A DNA stretch of 64,000 nucleotides, from positions 30,058,567 through 30,122,566 of the forward strand of contig NC_084669.1 in the NCBI RefSeq assembly GCF_028389875.1. Reading direction: 5' to 3'. Below are positions 1-12,400 of this stretch, piece after piece; position 1 is the stretch's first letter, and each line of letters starts with the position of its first letter. Position numbers and translations under genes: made by a program. The notes below the pieces were generated by a model. The model did not search any database and had not been told where the DNA came from. It was given only the letters and a program-made list of their open reading frames with translations. The stretch is from Rhea pennata. Taxonomy: Eukaryota > Chordata > Aves > Rheiformes > Rheidae.

Positions 1-359
1 TTTTCAGGAAAGAGTATGCAATACTCAGTAAGCCCTTCAAATTATGGTATACTAAGACAGAAGAATTTGTACTAGAAATATCTTTTTAGGAAGTGTTTCT
101 TGAAAGACAACTGGTTTTCATTAGCACAACAGGGATTCCCAGAGCAACCATCTCTTGCCCATGGCTGCAGGAAGTCCAAGAAGCCCTGTAAGAGCCAGGT
201 GTGGAGTCTGTGAGAGGGTTTCCTCGCTGCTGCTGTGATGGCTTTGTAGTATTAACTGTTACTTTGCTGTATCCACTCAGACCTGTTTAAATCTGCAGAC
301 CCTGTTTAAATCAGCACAAATGACCAACTCTCTAACAAAGCAATTTTCCTGATTTGCAG
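1..359 (+). other. CDHR1 intron, cut by the left edge
   Basis: Unique-looking sequence ending in the acceptor at 358-359. No exon was recognised in it; the upstream CDHR1 exons are outside the window. Confidence 0.8.
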
Positions 360-410
360 AAGGAAGATGAGATTGAAGTAATAGTCAGCATTTCAGATGG
401 CCTGAGTACA
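360..410 (+). CDS. CDHR1: CDHR1 exon, end of cadherin repeat EC1
   Basis: The acceptor is tttgcag|aag and the donor is aca|gtaagt. The exon has 17 codons ([17 protein letters not shown]), phase 0 at both ends, and matches the human stretch EREDEIEAIISISDGL. It is the first coding exon in the window. Confidence 0.93.
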
Positions 411-3400
411 GTAAGTATTTACTCATGCCATAGCTTGTCATGCTGTCACCCCCTGCACCTCTCCCCCATTAAACTACCTTTCAGGGAATGTCTTATTTTA
501 TCAGAAAGCATAATTCCATTAGAGTCTTACCTTCTGTTTCAAGAGCCACTGAACTCCCAGTAATGCAGGTCTCATCCCTGCTCCTTGCTCAGCTATTTGA
601 GGATAATTACAACTGTAGGGTGAGCTGAAAGCCTGACTCAGTGGCCTACAAAATAGTAGCAGCTGCCTATGACATTTCACTGCCCACTTAGTAGGGTTCA
701 TACCTAAGAAAGAGCTGGAGGCTTTTAAAAGACATCAGAGGAGCTAGTGTTGGACACCCAAGAGCTGACTTTCTCCCCGCCCTCACCCCCCTGCAATGTT
801 TCTGTAACATGACATTAAGATTTGCTTATGCTAAGGTTTTGAGATTTTTCTTGTCTGCTGCTGAATAAAGCTTTGGTCACTTCTAATCATTCAGGGCTTA
901 TCTGGGGCAGTGCACCAGCATATGATCCTATGTCTACAGTTTTCTGTGGCATTTTCCATTTACAAACAGATGCTGTCACAGTCAGGATATTAGTCTGCCG
1001 AGATGATCTGGGCTTCGTCACTAGAGGTGCCACAAAAGTGGGACCCTTTTACTAGCCACAAGACTGGATTAACTACAAAGTACTTCCTCATGTCAAACAC
1101 ACACAGTAATATCACTACATTGAATATTTGGGAAGTGGCCAGGTCTTACAGTCTCAACTGCCCTGACAATCTCTGTAAATAAAGGAAATAATGGGATCAC
1201 ATCCACATCTCTATTTTGCAAACAATAATGAGGTTTTGTTGGTGAAAGGTATTTGCTTGTGTGTTTTTAGAAAGCGAACAGAGGCTGCTATGTTATTGTT
1301 AAATATTAATAGTGTGCATTTGTACATCCAAATTATATAGATCTTTAACACTGTGATATCAAATGAGGCATTAATGAATGCTTTTAGCTGTCAGGTGCCA
1401 ACTTCTGCACAGTCATTTATGTATTCCCATAAAATATATCATGGTATCTTGAATGCCATAAAGAAAAGGAAAGCCACTTTTGAAAATCAACCCTATAGTC
1501 TGTAATTTATAAAGTACTCTGAGATTCCTTATTTCATCTAGAGGTATCTGTGTGTTCTCCTTGAAGCCAGTTCTTGTGGATAATGTGATATTCTGCATTT
1601 TCTTTCTCATACTCAGTTTTTGTAGTGCAAGGACGTTCTATTAGTACACAATTTTCATTGCATTTAAATACACCTTACTAGGTAAACGAACATTTATATG
1701 TTGTAAATCACCTTGATTCATAGTGTGTTCTTCATATTCCACTCCAGGTTTCTGAAAAGGTCAGGATCCTTGTAACGGATGCTAACGATGAGAGCCCAGA
1801 GTTCATCAATGCACCTTACATAGTCCAAGTCCCAGAGGTTGGTTATATTTCTTTGTATGCTACAAGTATATTTCAGTAGAGTATAAAGAGAAACTAGTGT
1901 GTTTTCGGTAAAATAACAAGATTTGCAGGATTAACTTGCAGTCCTTTGTTTCAGGGTTTTGGGTAGGTATTTAATATTCAGTGAGCACTTAGGGACCATG
2001 TCTGGTAGGGTTTTCTTGAGGCTTGCTATTTTGTGGGTAAGGTCCAAGACGTGAGTCAGTGGAATTTTTAGAACTAACTTAGGTGGGAATAGGATGCACT
2101 TTATTTCAGAAGAGATTTCCTGTCATTTTCATTCCAAGAATTTTTTTTCTATCTTGTTCTTCTCCAGTTTCCTCCATTTTTAATCTCTTCTCTATTTTTT
2201 CCTCTGATTTTTGGTTCATTCATTTGTTTATATTCTTTCTACCCTTAATCCCTTTTCCTTCCCCTTGCATGCTCCTTTTTCATTTCTTTTAACTCACATT
2301 GCTTCACTGTTTCTTTCTGACTCTGGTAACTCTTTCTGATCACAGAACACCCCCTCAGGCAGCAGTATATTTAAGATTGAGGCAGTAGACAGAGACACGG
2401 GTTCTGGAGGAAGTATCACCTACTTTTTGCAGGTAAGGTGTTATCTGTGCCTTCAGAAGTAATTTCAGTAAATGAGATCTCAGAAACCAGGATTTTAAAA
2501 AAAGTTTTTAAGGATTAAGCCTGCTAGTAGTGTCTGTAGGACCAATTTTGCATGGTGTGTGAGAGAAGAGGCTCTGACTTCACTGACATTGCCTGACTGC
2601 AAGCAGCTGAGCATAGTCCAGAAGGTAGAGAGAGGGGCTGGAACTGCCACCAGCACTCCTGTGGTTGCCAACAGGACTTCTCAGAGCAGGGCTTCTACTA
2701 GCCCCCCCCCTTTTTTTTTGTCATGACAGCTCCTAGAGATGGGGAGAGCAAGTGTATCAAAGTCTAACTTGTAATCTTGTATGTGTATGGGATTTTTTAA
2801 GTATGAAATAGCGTTTTTTGGAAAACAAAGCGCTCTGGAAACCCAAATCTGTACTTGGATGTCGCTGGTTCATGTGTAATTGAGATCTGGATCACAGTGT
2901 GATATATGGAGTACTAAGTCTTCTCACCTCAAGACAAAGCTGTACCTGTTTGACACCAGCCTTTCAGGTGTAGCCCACTGGTGAGGAACAGGAGAGGGCT
3001 TCATCTTTAAAGCTGAATTTCATCTTTATTGTGGATGTTCTGTATGCCAAAAGTGCAATCTTTTGCATAATGCTTTTCAAATTCCTCTGTCTTATGACCA
3101 GCTTCTCCAGATTTGCTGCAGTTTCCCTAGTTTCCCTCATTCAAAAGACAACAAAAAAAAAAGCCAGAAACAATTTGTTCCAATATTTACTTTAGTACAA
3201 ATACGGAAACAAGTTGGAAAATATTTATATAGCACTAAAGCTAATCCTGTTATGAGCTTAGGCATACTATGAAGAACACCTTGAGAGCCCTGTTGAAATT
3301 TAGTTTGGATTTGACCAATTATTCTTTCAAAATACAGTGTGTGCAGGATTCAGTTTTGCACAGGATTTTTTCCAGTAAGCTGATACAATACGACACTAAG

Positions 3401-6400
3401 GAATAGCTGTTTCCAACGTCTATGTCTAACTAATATGTTTGTGTACCAAAAGGTTACTTGATTTGTGTACTTGTTGAAGAAATGTTGCCGTATCTTTTGG
3501 CACAATCCCTGAGAACTGTTACAGTGCACAAAAAAGAAAGTCTTGTGTGGGCACGTAGTGTTGTCTACCAAAAGGCCAAGATTATCTGACAGAAATTATT
3601 GCTTATGCTTACCCAAATTGCAATGAGTTTACAGATATCTCTGGTCCGGAAGAATGGAGAGAGATATTTTTAGGCCTCTTTTGGAAATAAGATATCTTTT
3701 AGGTCCTTCAGTTTGGACACCGAAAAGAATACTAAAATGTCACTGTAAAAGTCTTTGACAATAGTCTATGCATGCAACATTGCTGTTTTTTGAAGCCAGT
3801 AGAATTCAGAAGGGATAACACCTTTTCTCTTTCCATTTTTTCCCTCATCTTTTTTGAGTTAAGCCTTGCTATTTAATTCCATGCAATAACCTGTGCTAAC
3901 CACAATTTTAAGATTTCGTAATGAAATACTAAAAGGTTTAAAAAATCTACACTGAAGTTACTAGTTTATCTGAGTAATGAGACACTTGTGATTGGTTCAT
4001 GAATTGTTCATAAACACATAGAGGTGAAATTCATCAAATACATTATTCACCCAAACCATATAATTATTCTAGTCTTTTGCCTTAGCAGATGAAATAAAAG
4101 ATGAACCCCTAACAGCAGTCTTATTTCCATACCTATGATCTTTCACTGTTTTTTCTCTCTTTTCTTCTAGAACATCCATGCTACTAAGTTCACAATAGAC
4201 CGTCACAGTGGTGTTCTGCGCATCAAAACAGGGGTCACCCTGGACTATGAAAAGTCAAGAACCCATTTTGTCATCGTAGTAGCCAAGGTATCAAGCTTCT
4301 CTTCTGAAATGGGAGGAGAGGGAGGCTTGTATTTGAGTAGGACAGCTTAGGTCAAATAGAAGAAGGGTGACCCAGAGTTACTGAAGTGAAGCCTAGCATT
4401 GGAGCAGGAGCAGTCTCTGTCACGTATGGAGATACAGCAGGTAGCAAGGAAAAATGAGTGAGGAAAGGCAACCTGTGTCTAGCAGCAGGAAAGGTGCTGC
4501 CGCTGTGCAACAGCTGGAGGCGTTTGGGAGTGGGTTTTCCTCACTTAGCCCAGTCCACAGTGCCAGGATGTTGAGCTCCTCTGCAGAAAGTCAGCCAGGC
4601 ATGTGGCGGATCGCCTAGAAGGGAAGGTTGGTGTATGCAGCCTCACCTTTGGGAAGCGTCAGTCTCAAAATGCAAATGCAGGTGCCCCGGGCTCCCCGCG
4701 CTGTTGCGGGATGGCCTGGCACAGTCGTGGCAACCACTAGCAGCAGCTTGTGTGGATTGCTGCTAGTCACTGCAGTGGTTAGCTGCAGTCAGACAGCCAG
4801 GGGTGACACGCTTATTTTCTGGATTTATCTTTGGATGTTTCTTTCTTTCACTTCTCCACTGCCTTGTGGCAGGAACTTACTCAAATCACTCAAATATTGC
4901 CGAACATCACTCCTTGCCGCTGTCACCCTCAGCAGTGCTGGGGATTCGTAACAGGCTTTATAAGTTTATGGATTCTGAAATCAAGTCTCTCAGGATCCTT
5001 TGGGGATCTGTCACACAGACACATGTGGGTGAAAAGAGGATGATTTTGCTTCTACTTATGCTGCCTTTCTGGGTTTCTTGTGTTTTAGGAGGTGTGTGTG
5101 GATTATTTTATTTATTTATTTAGCCAGGTTTCATCTGAGGAGAAGTAGCAAAATGTGGATTAGTGCTGTGTTTTCTGTAGTAAGGATGAAAAACCTGAGC
5201 ATATCTCTTGAAAAAAGATGAGATTTTTAGAATTGGTACAATGGACATTCTAAACAATTCACATTCTCTTATATACCAGCATAACTGCTGACCTTCAGCT
5301 GGTGCTCTGAGACTGAAGGTGTTAAAAGCTTCTGAAATTGTGAATCGTCTCTCTAACTGGCTCTACTGTATCACTAGCACAGAGTTGATTGTAGTAACGT
5401 CCTCAGAGACTGTACACTGCGGCTACCTAACAGCTTCTGGCTTTGTGCTCCTCCGTGCTATCGCTTACATCGCGTAAGAGTCCCTGGGAGACTTTGATCA
5501 CATGCATTGTGTAATTTTCCCCTAGAAATGCATTGCCTTGCTGCTGTGTATCATCTTGTTTTTATGGCAAGACTGCATGGGGGATGGAAATCTGTAGGTC
5601 TTTGTGGCTAACTTTCTGCGTCTGCTTCTAGCTTTCTTCTGTCCTGCAAAAAGCTTGAATCCCCTGTCCCTTGTGTCATTGATAAAAGATTATATATGAC
5701 TGCATATATTGGCACAACCACTTTTAATGTAAGAAATGACACTTGAGATACTGAGAGATACCCCTCTGCTTAATCAGAGAGGGATTAATGGAAGTGGAAG
5801 GACAAATGGAAAAGAGAAGGAATAGGACAGCAGAGATGAAGCTGTGTTGAGAGAGAGAAGGAATTTCTGGGACTGCACCTATGAAGACTTACGAGATGCG
5901 TGCAAGGCCATTAACTGATTTACAGACATGTTTCAGCAGAGGTATGTGATGATGCCTTCTCTCCTAGGATGGCGGTGGGAAGCTCAGGGGAGACAACAAA
6001 GTGTTTTCAGCCACGACAACAGTTACTGTCAATGTGGAGGATGTTCAGGACACTCCTCCCATGTTCATCGGGACTCCCTACTATGGCTATGTTTACGAAG
6101 ATACACTTGCAGTAAGTGCTGTTTTTCACCTGTGGTAGAACAAGTGCAGTCTTTCATATGTTGGTCAAGCTGGCACCATGGTTTATGGCACAGGTTTTAT
6201 TAATAATGGAAACTGGGACCTAAACTCTGACTTGACTGCTAGGAGAAATGAGCTGAGCAAATCTCACACTTGTTCTTATTTACGTCCTTTGAAAGTTCCC
6301 ATGGAAGTCTTGCTGCTGCTGTCATTAAAGACAAAAAGATTTTGCCCCTTTGTATTACTGTAGATACAGACAATGACTAAGAGGTCTTTGGTTGCTGAGA

Positions 6401-9400
6401 TCTATAGAGACACTTGCTTGAGAGCTTAACAGATTAACAGTTACCTCACCTGAACCTGAACACATCTTGTTATAAGACTTTGTGTATGTCCATAGTATGT
6501 GAGCTCATGGTGTTTTTATTTCCTAGCTGATTATTTGTGTAAGGTATAGATCAAAGAAGATCAAAGTTCATGATTACTGTCCTGTTGCTCAAGTGCTGTA
6601 GGCTCCATGTGTTGTCCCCGTGGAATCATCTGAGGAGTTGTAATCCTGCGGTTCCCATAATGAAGGATGTTTTCTGCTCCGTGATGACTAGATAGACAGA
6701 AGGAGCCAAGACGTCCTCCCAGGCCTAAAACCCAACAGAATGTCCAGCTTGGGAGAACTGTTTATGAGTGCGGACAGTGAATCTGTCCGCATATGTCTGC
6801 TGCTAAAGATAGATCAGTTAATTTCTCTGTCACAGACAAAGAATCCAAATAGGACACTGAGGTCCTGGCTGGGCCATGCCCTAGAAGCTCCTAATGGCAG
6901 ATTTGCCCCGAAGAGCATGTACAGCTTAGCAAATTAGTTTATCATATCCAACGTGGGACTTCCAGCAACATAGAATTTGTGATGTGACGAAAGAAAGAAT
7001 TTTCCCTATATCTAACCAGGTTTCATCCAAATACATAAAACTTTAATTAAAATTTCCTTCATACGTAGGATAGGAAATGGTACCTACTCATAAAATTACC
7101 CAACCTTAAACTATTGATCTCTTTGGCAGTGCAGCTGCATTCTAGTCACCTGAACTTCTCTTGAGGTTCGGGAAAGGTTGTGGCTTTGCTTTCTGTCCAG
7201 AACTCCAGTGTATCCTGCAGCCCTTGCATAACTGTGTATTGCAGCTGTGTGTAGACTGTTACGCAGAGTGAAGTAACGCTTGTGTACTTTGGAGATGTTT
7301 GGAATGAACGTTATTACGCGTACTGATTTACTCTGCATAATTACGTATAGACCTCAAAATAATTCTCAGGAGTACACAGGGGTTAGTGTTTACCAAGGAA
7401 ATCAGAAGTCAGTAAATATTAACTGCATCTGGTCTGAGCTCCTAACTTGTGCCATTATGATATTACAATGATGGAAGCATGAACCAGCCCTTCCTGGTGT
7501 GGACTCAGCTGTTCAAATGAAGTCCACAGAGAGATGCATAAGCTGATTTTAGTGTTACACATTCAGCATTAATCTCATAAACTTGCTTTTCTCCTTCATG
7601 GATTTGTTCTCCAAATACACATTTTTAACCAAGGTCAGTATTTACAAGTACTCTGTCACCTTCAGGGGAACAGTAGTGGATTTTGTCAGGTAGGCACGTT
7701 TTAATGCGGCTTCCAGTAGAAACGATAATAAATACAACTCGATATTTCCACTTGCTCTAACAGAATGTTCCTGCTGTTTGGAAAATTCACTTGGGGATTT
7801 TCATGAAAGCGTTCCTTGTTGCTGTTTGTGATCAGCTGACCGTTACTTCAAAGGTCCCTGTTATTGTGGCCCAAACCAGTAAGGTGTTAGTTCAAAGAAG
7901 CCCTGACTCTGCAGCTCATTGTCACTTTGGGGAGCTTGCTCACCCTGGGAATCGTCCGTCTGAGACGATGGGAATAGTCATGTGAGCAAGTGGTCTCCAG
8001 CCCGCTGTGCATATGGCCCAAAGCCTTGTTACTTGCACAGAAAGAAAGAAGGAGAAGATTTTAAGGGTAATGAAGTCGTCATAATTTTTATCATAGTTTC
8101 ATGCCGTAAGCATTGCATCGGGTGCATTGCTGTGGGATCCCTGGCTTGCTTTTGCTGTCTGTCTCAGCTTAATTGAGTAGGACAAAAACGACCTGATGAT
8201 GCTCTCAGCAGCTGCCCGTTCCCTTGTGCGTGGCGCGGCCGCCGGCCGCGCTGCGAGTCCAGAGCCCGTCGAGCCCTTTCCAGCGTGCGTCGGCGTGGTG
8301 TCGCGAAAAGCGTTCCAGGAGGAAATTCAAGGCCTGGCTCAGAGGCTTTGCTGCCAGTGGGAAGAGGGAGGAGGCCTTGCAAGGCAAGCCTGAAGAAAAG
8401 GGGGTTGGTTCTTCCTTTCCTAAGGAAAGGGAGAGCCCACTGTTAAGTGAATGAAATACCTGTCTGAAAAATAGTAGTGGTGTTTCTAGTTAGAGAGGTC
8501 CGTGACCCAGATTGCCGGGCTTTGGGGTGGAAATCTCTGTTCACCTCTGTTTTGTAAACGCTTCTGCCTTGGCAGTGAACCAAGCTAAAGCGCAGGTCGC
8601 GGATTAGTTTCTCACAATCCTCTCTCCAAACACGTGGCTTGCGCCAGGCTCCTGCGGCTGCTGCCGCCTTGCGCCCCCGTGGCTGGCCGCCCCTGGGGAC
8701 GGAGGGTGCCGCGGCAGCGGGTCTGGGGGCTGCTTTTGGCGGCAGCAGCCAGGGAGTCCGTGAGGAGCAGGGCAGCGTTCTCCGCTCGTGGCTTGCAGGA
8801 GCTGCGTGGGAAAAAAAGGGGCGAGAGCAGCTGGGAGCTGGGCAGACTGCAAACCGGCGCAGCCTGTTAGCAGGCAAAGGCGGTGCCGTGAGCCTGCCGC
8901 TCCTCTGGGGACAGCTGAGCCGGCGTGTCAAAGCAGGCTGTTCTGCCTGCTGCACGGACGGCGGCATCACGCAGAGAGCGGCTGGTGAGCGCGGGCTGCG
9001 CCACGGCTCCTGGGGGAGCGTGCGGCAGCAGCGATGCCCTCACTCTGTAAGGGGTTACAGCCCGTGGGTTGCACCCCCGGTGGGCTGCAACGTCACCGAA
9101 AGCAACTAAAATTAACGGCGTAGGGACGATGCAGCACTGACCTGAGGAGTAGCTGCTCGCGGTTTCACAAGCACACCCCACTGTGTACCAGTTAACTATC
9201 AGGAGCTGTCCTTGGGTTAGTCAGTTCAGGGTTTGACTTGGCTTTGGCAGGCTACTGTGCAAAGCCAGGAGAAATGCGTTGAAGAATCTCGGAAAAAAAC
9301 TCCAGCAGCCCCTAGATAGCCCCATCCCTGCCTCCCAAGCTGGGCAGCAGGGACTTGTCTGATTTAATTGCCAGGTAAGCAGCCTCTTCCCCTGGCAGGA

Positions 9401-12400
9401 ATTGTCTAATCATCAATTCTGCTTTCCAGTGAGGCATAACGGAGCATACAGGCACAGACAGCATCTATGTACAAAATATGATGCCATTAACCTGAGCCTC
9501 CTGCCACAGCTGGAGAAACTAGCTCAGCACCATAACGTACGTCTGACGGAGGGAAAGAGAAAGCTGGAGGCCAGAAGGCACCAGACCTTCCTTGTCTGGA
9601 GCATACCCAGCTGCAGCAGCCAAACTGCCTGCCTCGCAAAGCCAGACGCTGATTTTTCTGGCTCAGAGTCAAGGGCTCTTGCTGCATCCCCTCTGCAGCC
9701 AGAGCAGAAGTACCCACTCTTCCCCCCACGCCTCACTGAGGAAAGACTTTCTGAAGTTAGATTTATTAATACGTGGTGGCAATTTCATTGCTCTTTGATC
9801 TTACTCACAGACTGTAATTCCCCATTTCTCCCCAGGGCTCCGAGGTACTTACTGTTGTTGCTCTTGATGGAGACAGAGGAAAGCCTAACAGTATTCGTTA
9901 CCGCATCATGAACGGTGAGTGGACTGGGCTGGCCTGAAATCTGAAGGGGAGTCGAAACTAGATCTGATGTTAAATTAGGATGGAACGTACTAGAGTTTAA
10001 TAAAGCTGAGGCAAACACTCACGAAATAGTGTCAGGTGCCTGAAACAACTCCAGGATCCTGTCTACGAGAAAACAGCCAAGATACGATTCACTGTGTTTT
10101 AGTATCTGTTTCATGGAGGTATGCTGTTCGTCTTGGAATTGTTAATGTTGCTTATTCGTTAAGCATCAGTAGCCTGTTTGTCATTTTAGAAAATGTAAAG
10201 GGATATGCATTTGCTGTCACTGAGCATCTCTATCATTTAATTCAAAAGCAGGAGATGGCATTGAGAGATCCAGACATTTAGAGGGATGTTTGTATTAATG
10301 TTGTGATTAACGTGGCTAAATGGTCAAACCTCTGGTTTCTTGGAAGTAGTGATATTTATCAGTGAAGAGAGACTGGCTGTCCACTGCACTGGGAGAAAGT
10401 AGATATTATCAGAAGATTAATGTTTTCCATCAGCTATTCTGACGTTGTCTTTAGCTCATCTTTTAATAGCATAAATGTGAGGCTTAGTTAAATTGATGAC
10501 TCATTATCTGGTGAAGTCAGCAACTTAGCTCAAGGTACAACTTTGAGTTTGGCAGTTTTGTTTGGTTCTTTCTTTCTCCAGAACAAGACTTCAGTGGCAG
10601 CTGGGCACCCCAACTCCCAGGTACTAGAGACACTAAAATTCAGTAAGAGAAATCTGAGGTGTAGTTGCAGAGCTTTGCAGGAAGTTCTTCACTGTTACCT
10701 CATCTGAACAGCAAGGTCTAGAGAGGCTCAAGAAGGTTGTTGTTCAGGTTTTAGTTTTACTTGAGGTGGGACACATGCCAAGGTTCCTTTTCCCCTGATG
10801 CAGGGGAAGAAGAGGGTGAAAGGAAGAAGGGGTAAAAGGAAGGCACAAACATTGAGAAAAAAAGGTTGCAGAAGAGTAGATGGAAGGAAAGATGAGAATG
10901 AGAAGCAGAAACAAAAGAGTTGGAGTAGAAGATGCTAGACAAGGAAATTGAGGAAGAGAATAAATGAAGGCAAATGAAACAGGAAAAATGTCAAAGGGAA
11001 ATAGGATTAATGAAAAGAGACAGTAATTTCCAAAGAAAATGGAGGTGGAACAGAAAGAGGCTATGGGGGAAAATGGGCTAAAAGAGCGAAGGGGTTTGGA
11101 AAGAGTGGAGACAGAAGGGGGTGATATGAAAGCCATAGAATGTGACTTCTTGGGGGTGGATTTTCCTTGTGCCCATTAACACAGGATTTTGTTAGCAGGA
11201 AAAGAAAGTGGAAAGGAGAGAAAGTGAATATGCTTTAGTACACAGAGTGTTGAAGATAGAGAAGAATCAGATAAGGAAGAGATGATGGTAGCAGATTTCT
11301 GCCCCTACTGTGCAGACCCTAGCCTTAGTCATGACAAGCCATTACTTCAATACCTACAGGCTAGGCTGCAAAGAGCAAGAAAATACTAATAACAAATATG
11401 GAAGTAATTACTCTTTGTAAGCATTTTCAATGCTGGATAGTAAGGGATTGTTTTAGAAAATACTCTGATCCTCTAAACATGCTGTCCTAGGGAAGACACA
11501 TAAGGGTATGTACTCTGAGTTACCAATTTCCATGTGCTAATTAGACAATAACATGAAGTATTGTAGCTTGAAACCACTATTGACTTCAGCTTTTTCTCAG
11601 TCAGGATGCACTTTCCAGGCCGATGTATCTTAATAATTTACTACCGCATGAGTCAATATCTATTCAACATTGTATCTAGTGTACTTTAATGAAGTTGCAA
11701 TTATTGCAGGTATTAGCAAAAGGGGACAATACCGGATGGTTTAATTATTAGAACTGAAGATGAGATAAAGAGAAATGGCTGGGCTTTCATGTCATCATAC
11801 ATTATTTCTGAATGACTGATCTCCTTCGTTTCAAGGATTTCCTTTCTATTCTTTTACTTTCAGCAACAGGCTGTGCTGCACATGTGGGCTGTGGGCCATT
11901 TCTGAGCCGAGGCAGCATGCCTGTGCAGAGCAGGGCAGGTCCCCTGAGCTCCCAAGGCATCAGCTGAGGTGAGGTGGGTGCCAGCATCATGCTGAGACGC
12001 TCCTGCCTCTCTGAAAGCTGCCACAGCCCTGTAACTGATTTTCTGCACAAATTTTTGGAAGTCGGGTGGGGGGACCAGCATCAGCAGACAGCTGTGCCCT
12101 GCCTGCGGAGCAGACTTGGCCTCAGTGCATAAAGCATGGGTTTCACCCTCGATCCTCCAGAAGTCTTTTTCGTTCGGGACGGCATAGCAGGAGGCTGAGA
12201 GTTTGTTAACAACTGAATGTCTAAGGCCTCCAAAGATGCTGCCTGCAGAAAGAGTGACTATGTTTCTTTCAATTGCATTGTCAGACTTTTCACATTAGCT
12301 GATATTAGTGAGAGAAATGTTCTTATTTTCTCAGAGACTTAATTAAGTATTTGCTAATTAAAATGAGGAATGTCTATTTTTATCTGAACCAGTGCATAAA

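Noticed and set aside
8443..8970. 175-codon minus-strand frame in the intronic CpG block
   Set aside because: Pro/Ala/Arg-rich with no domain or conserved motif, and long frames occur on both strands here, as expected from GC content.
10744..11136. 130-codon minus-strand frame
   Set aside because: Caused by the purine-rich tract; the translation is a Ser/Phe/Pro string without family features.
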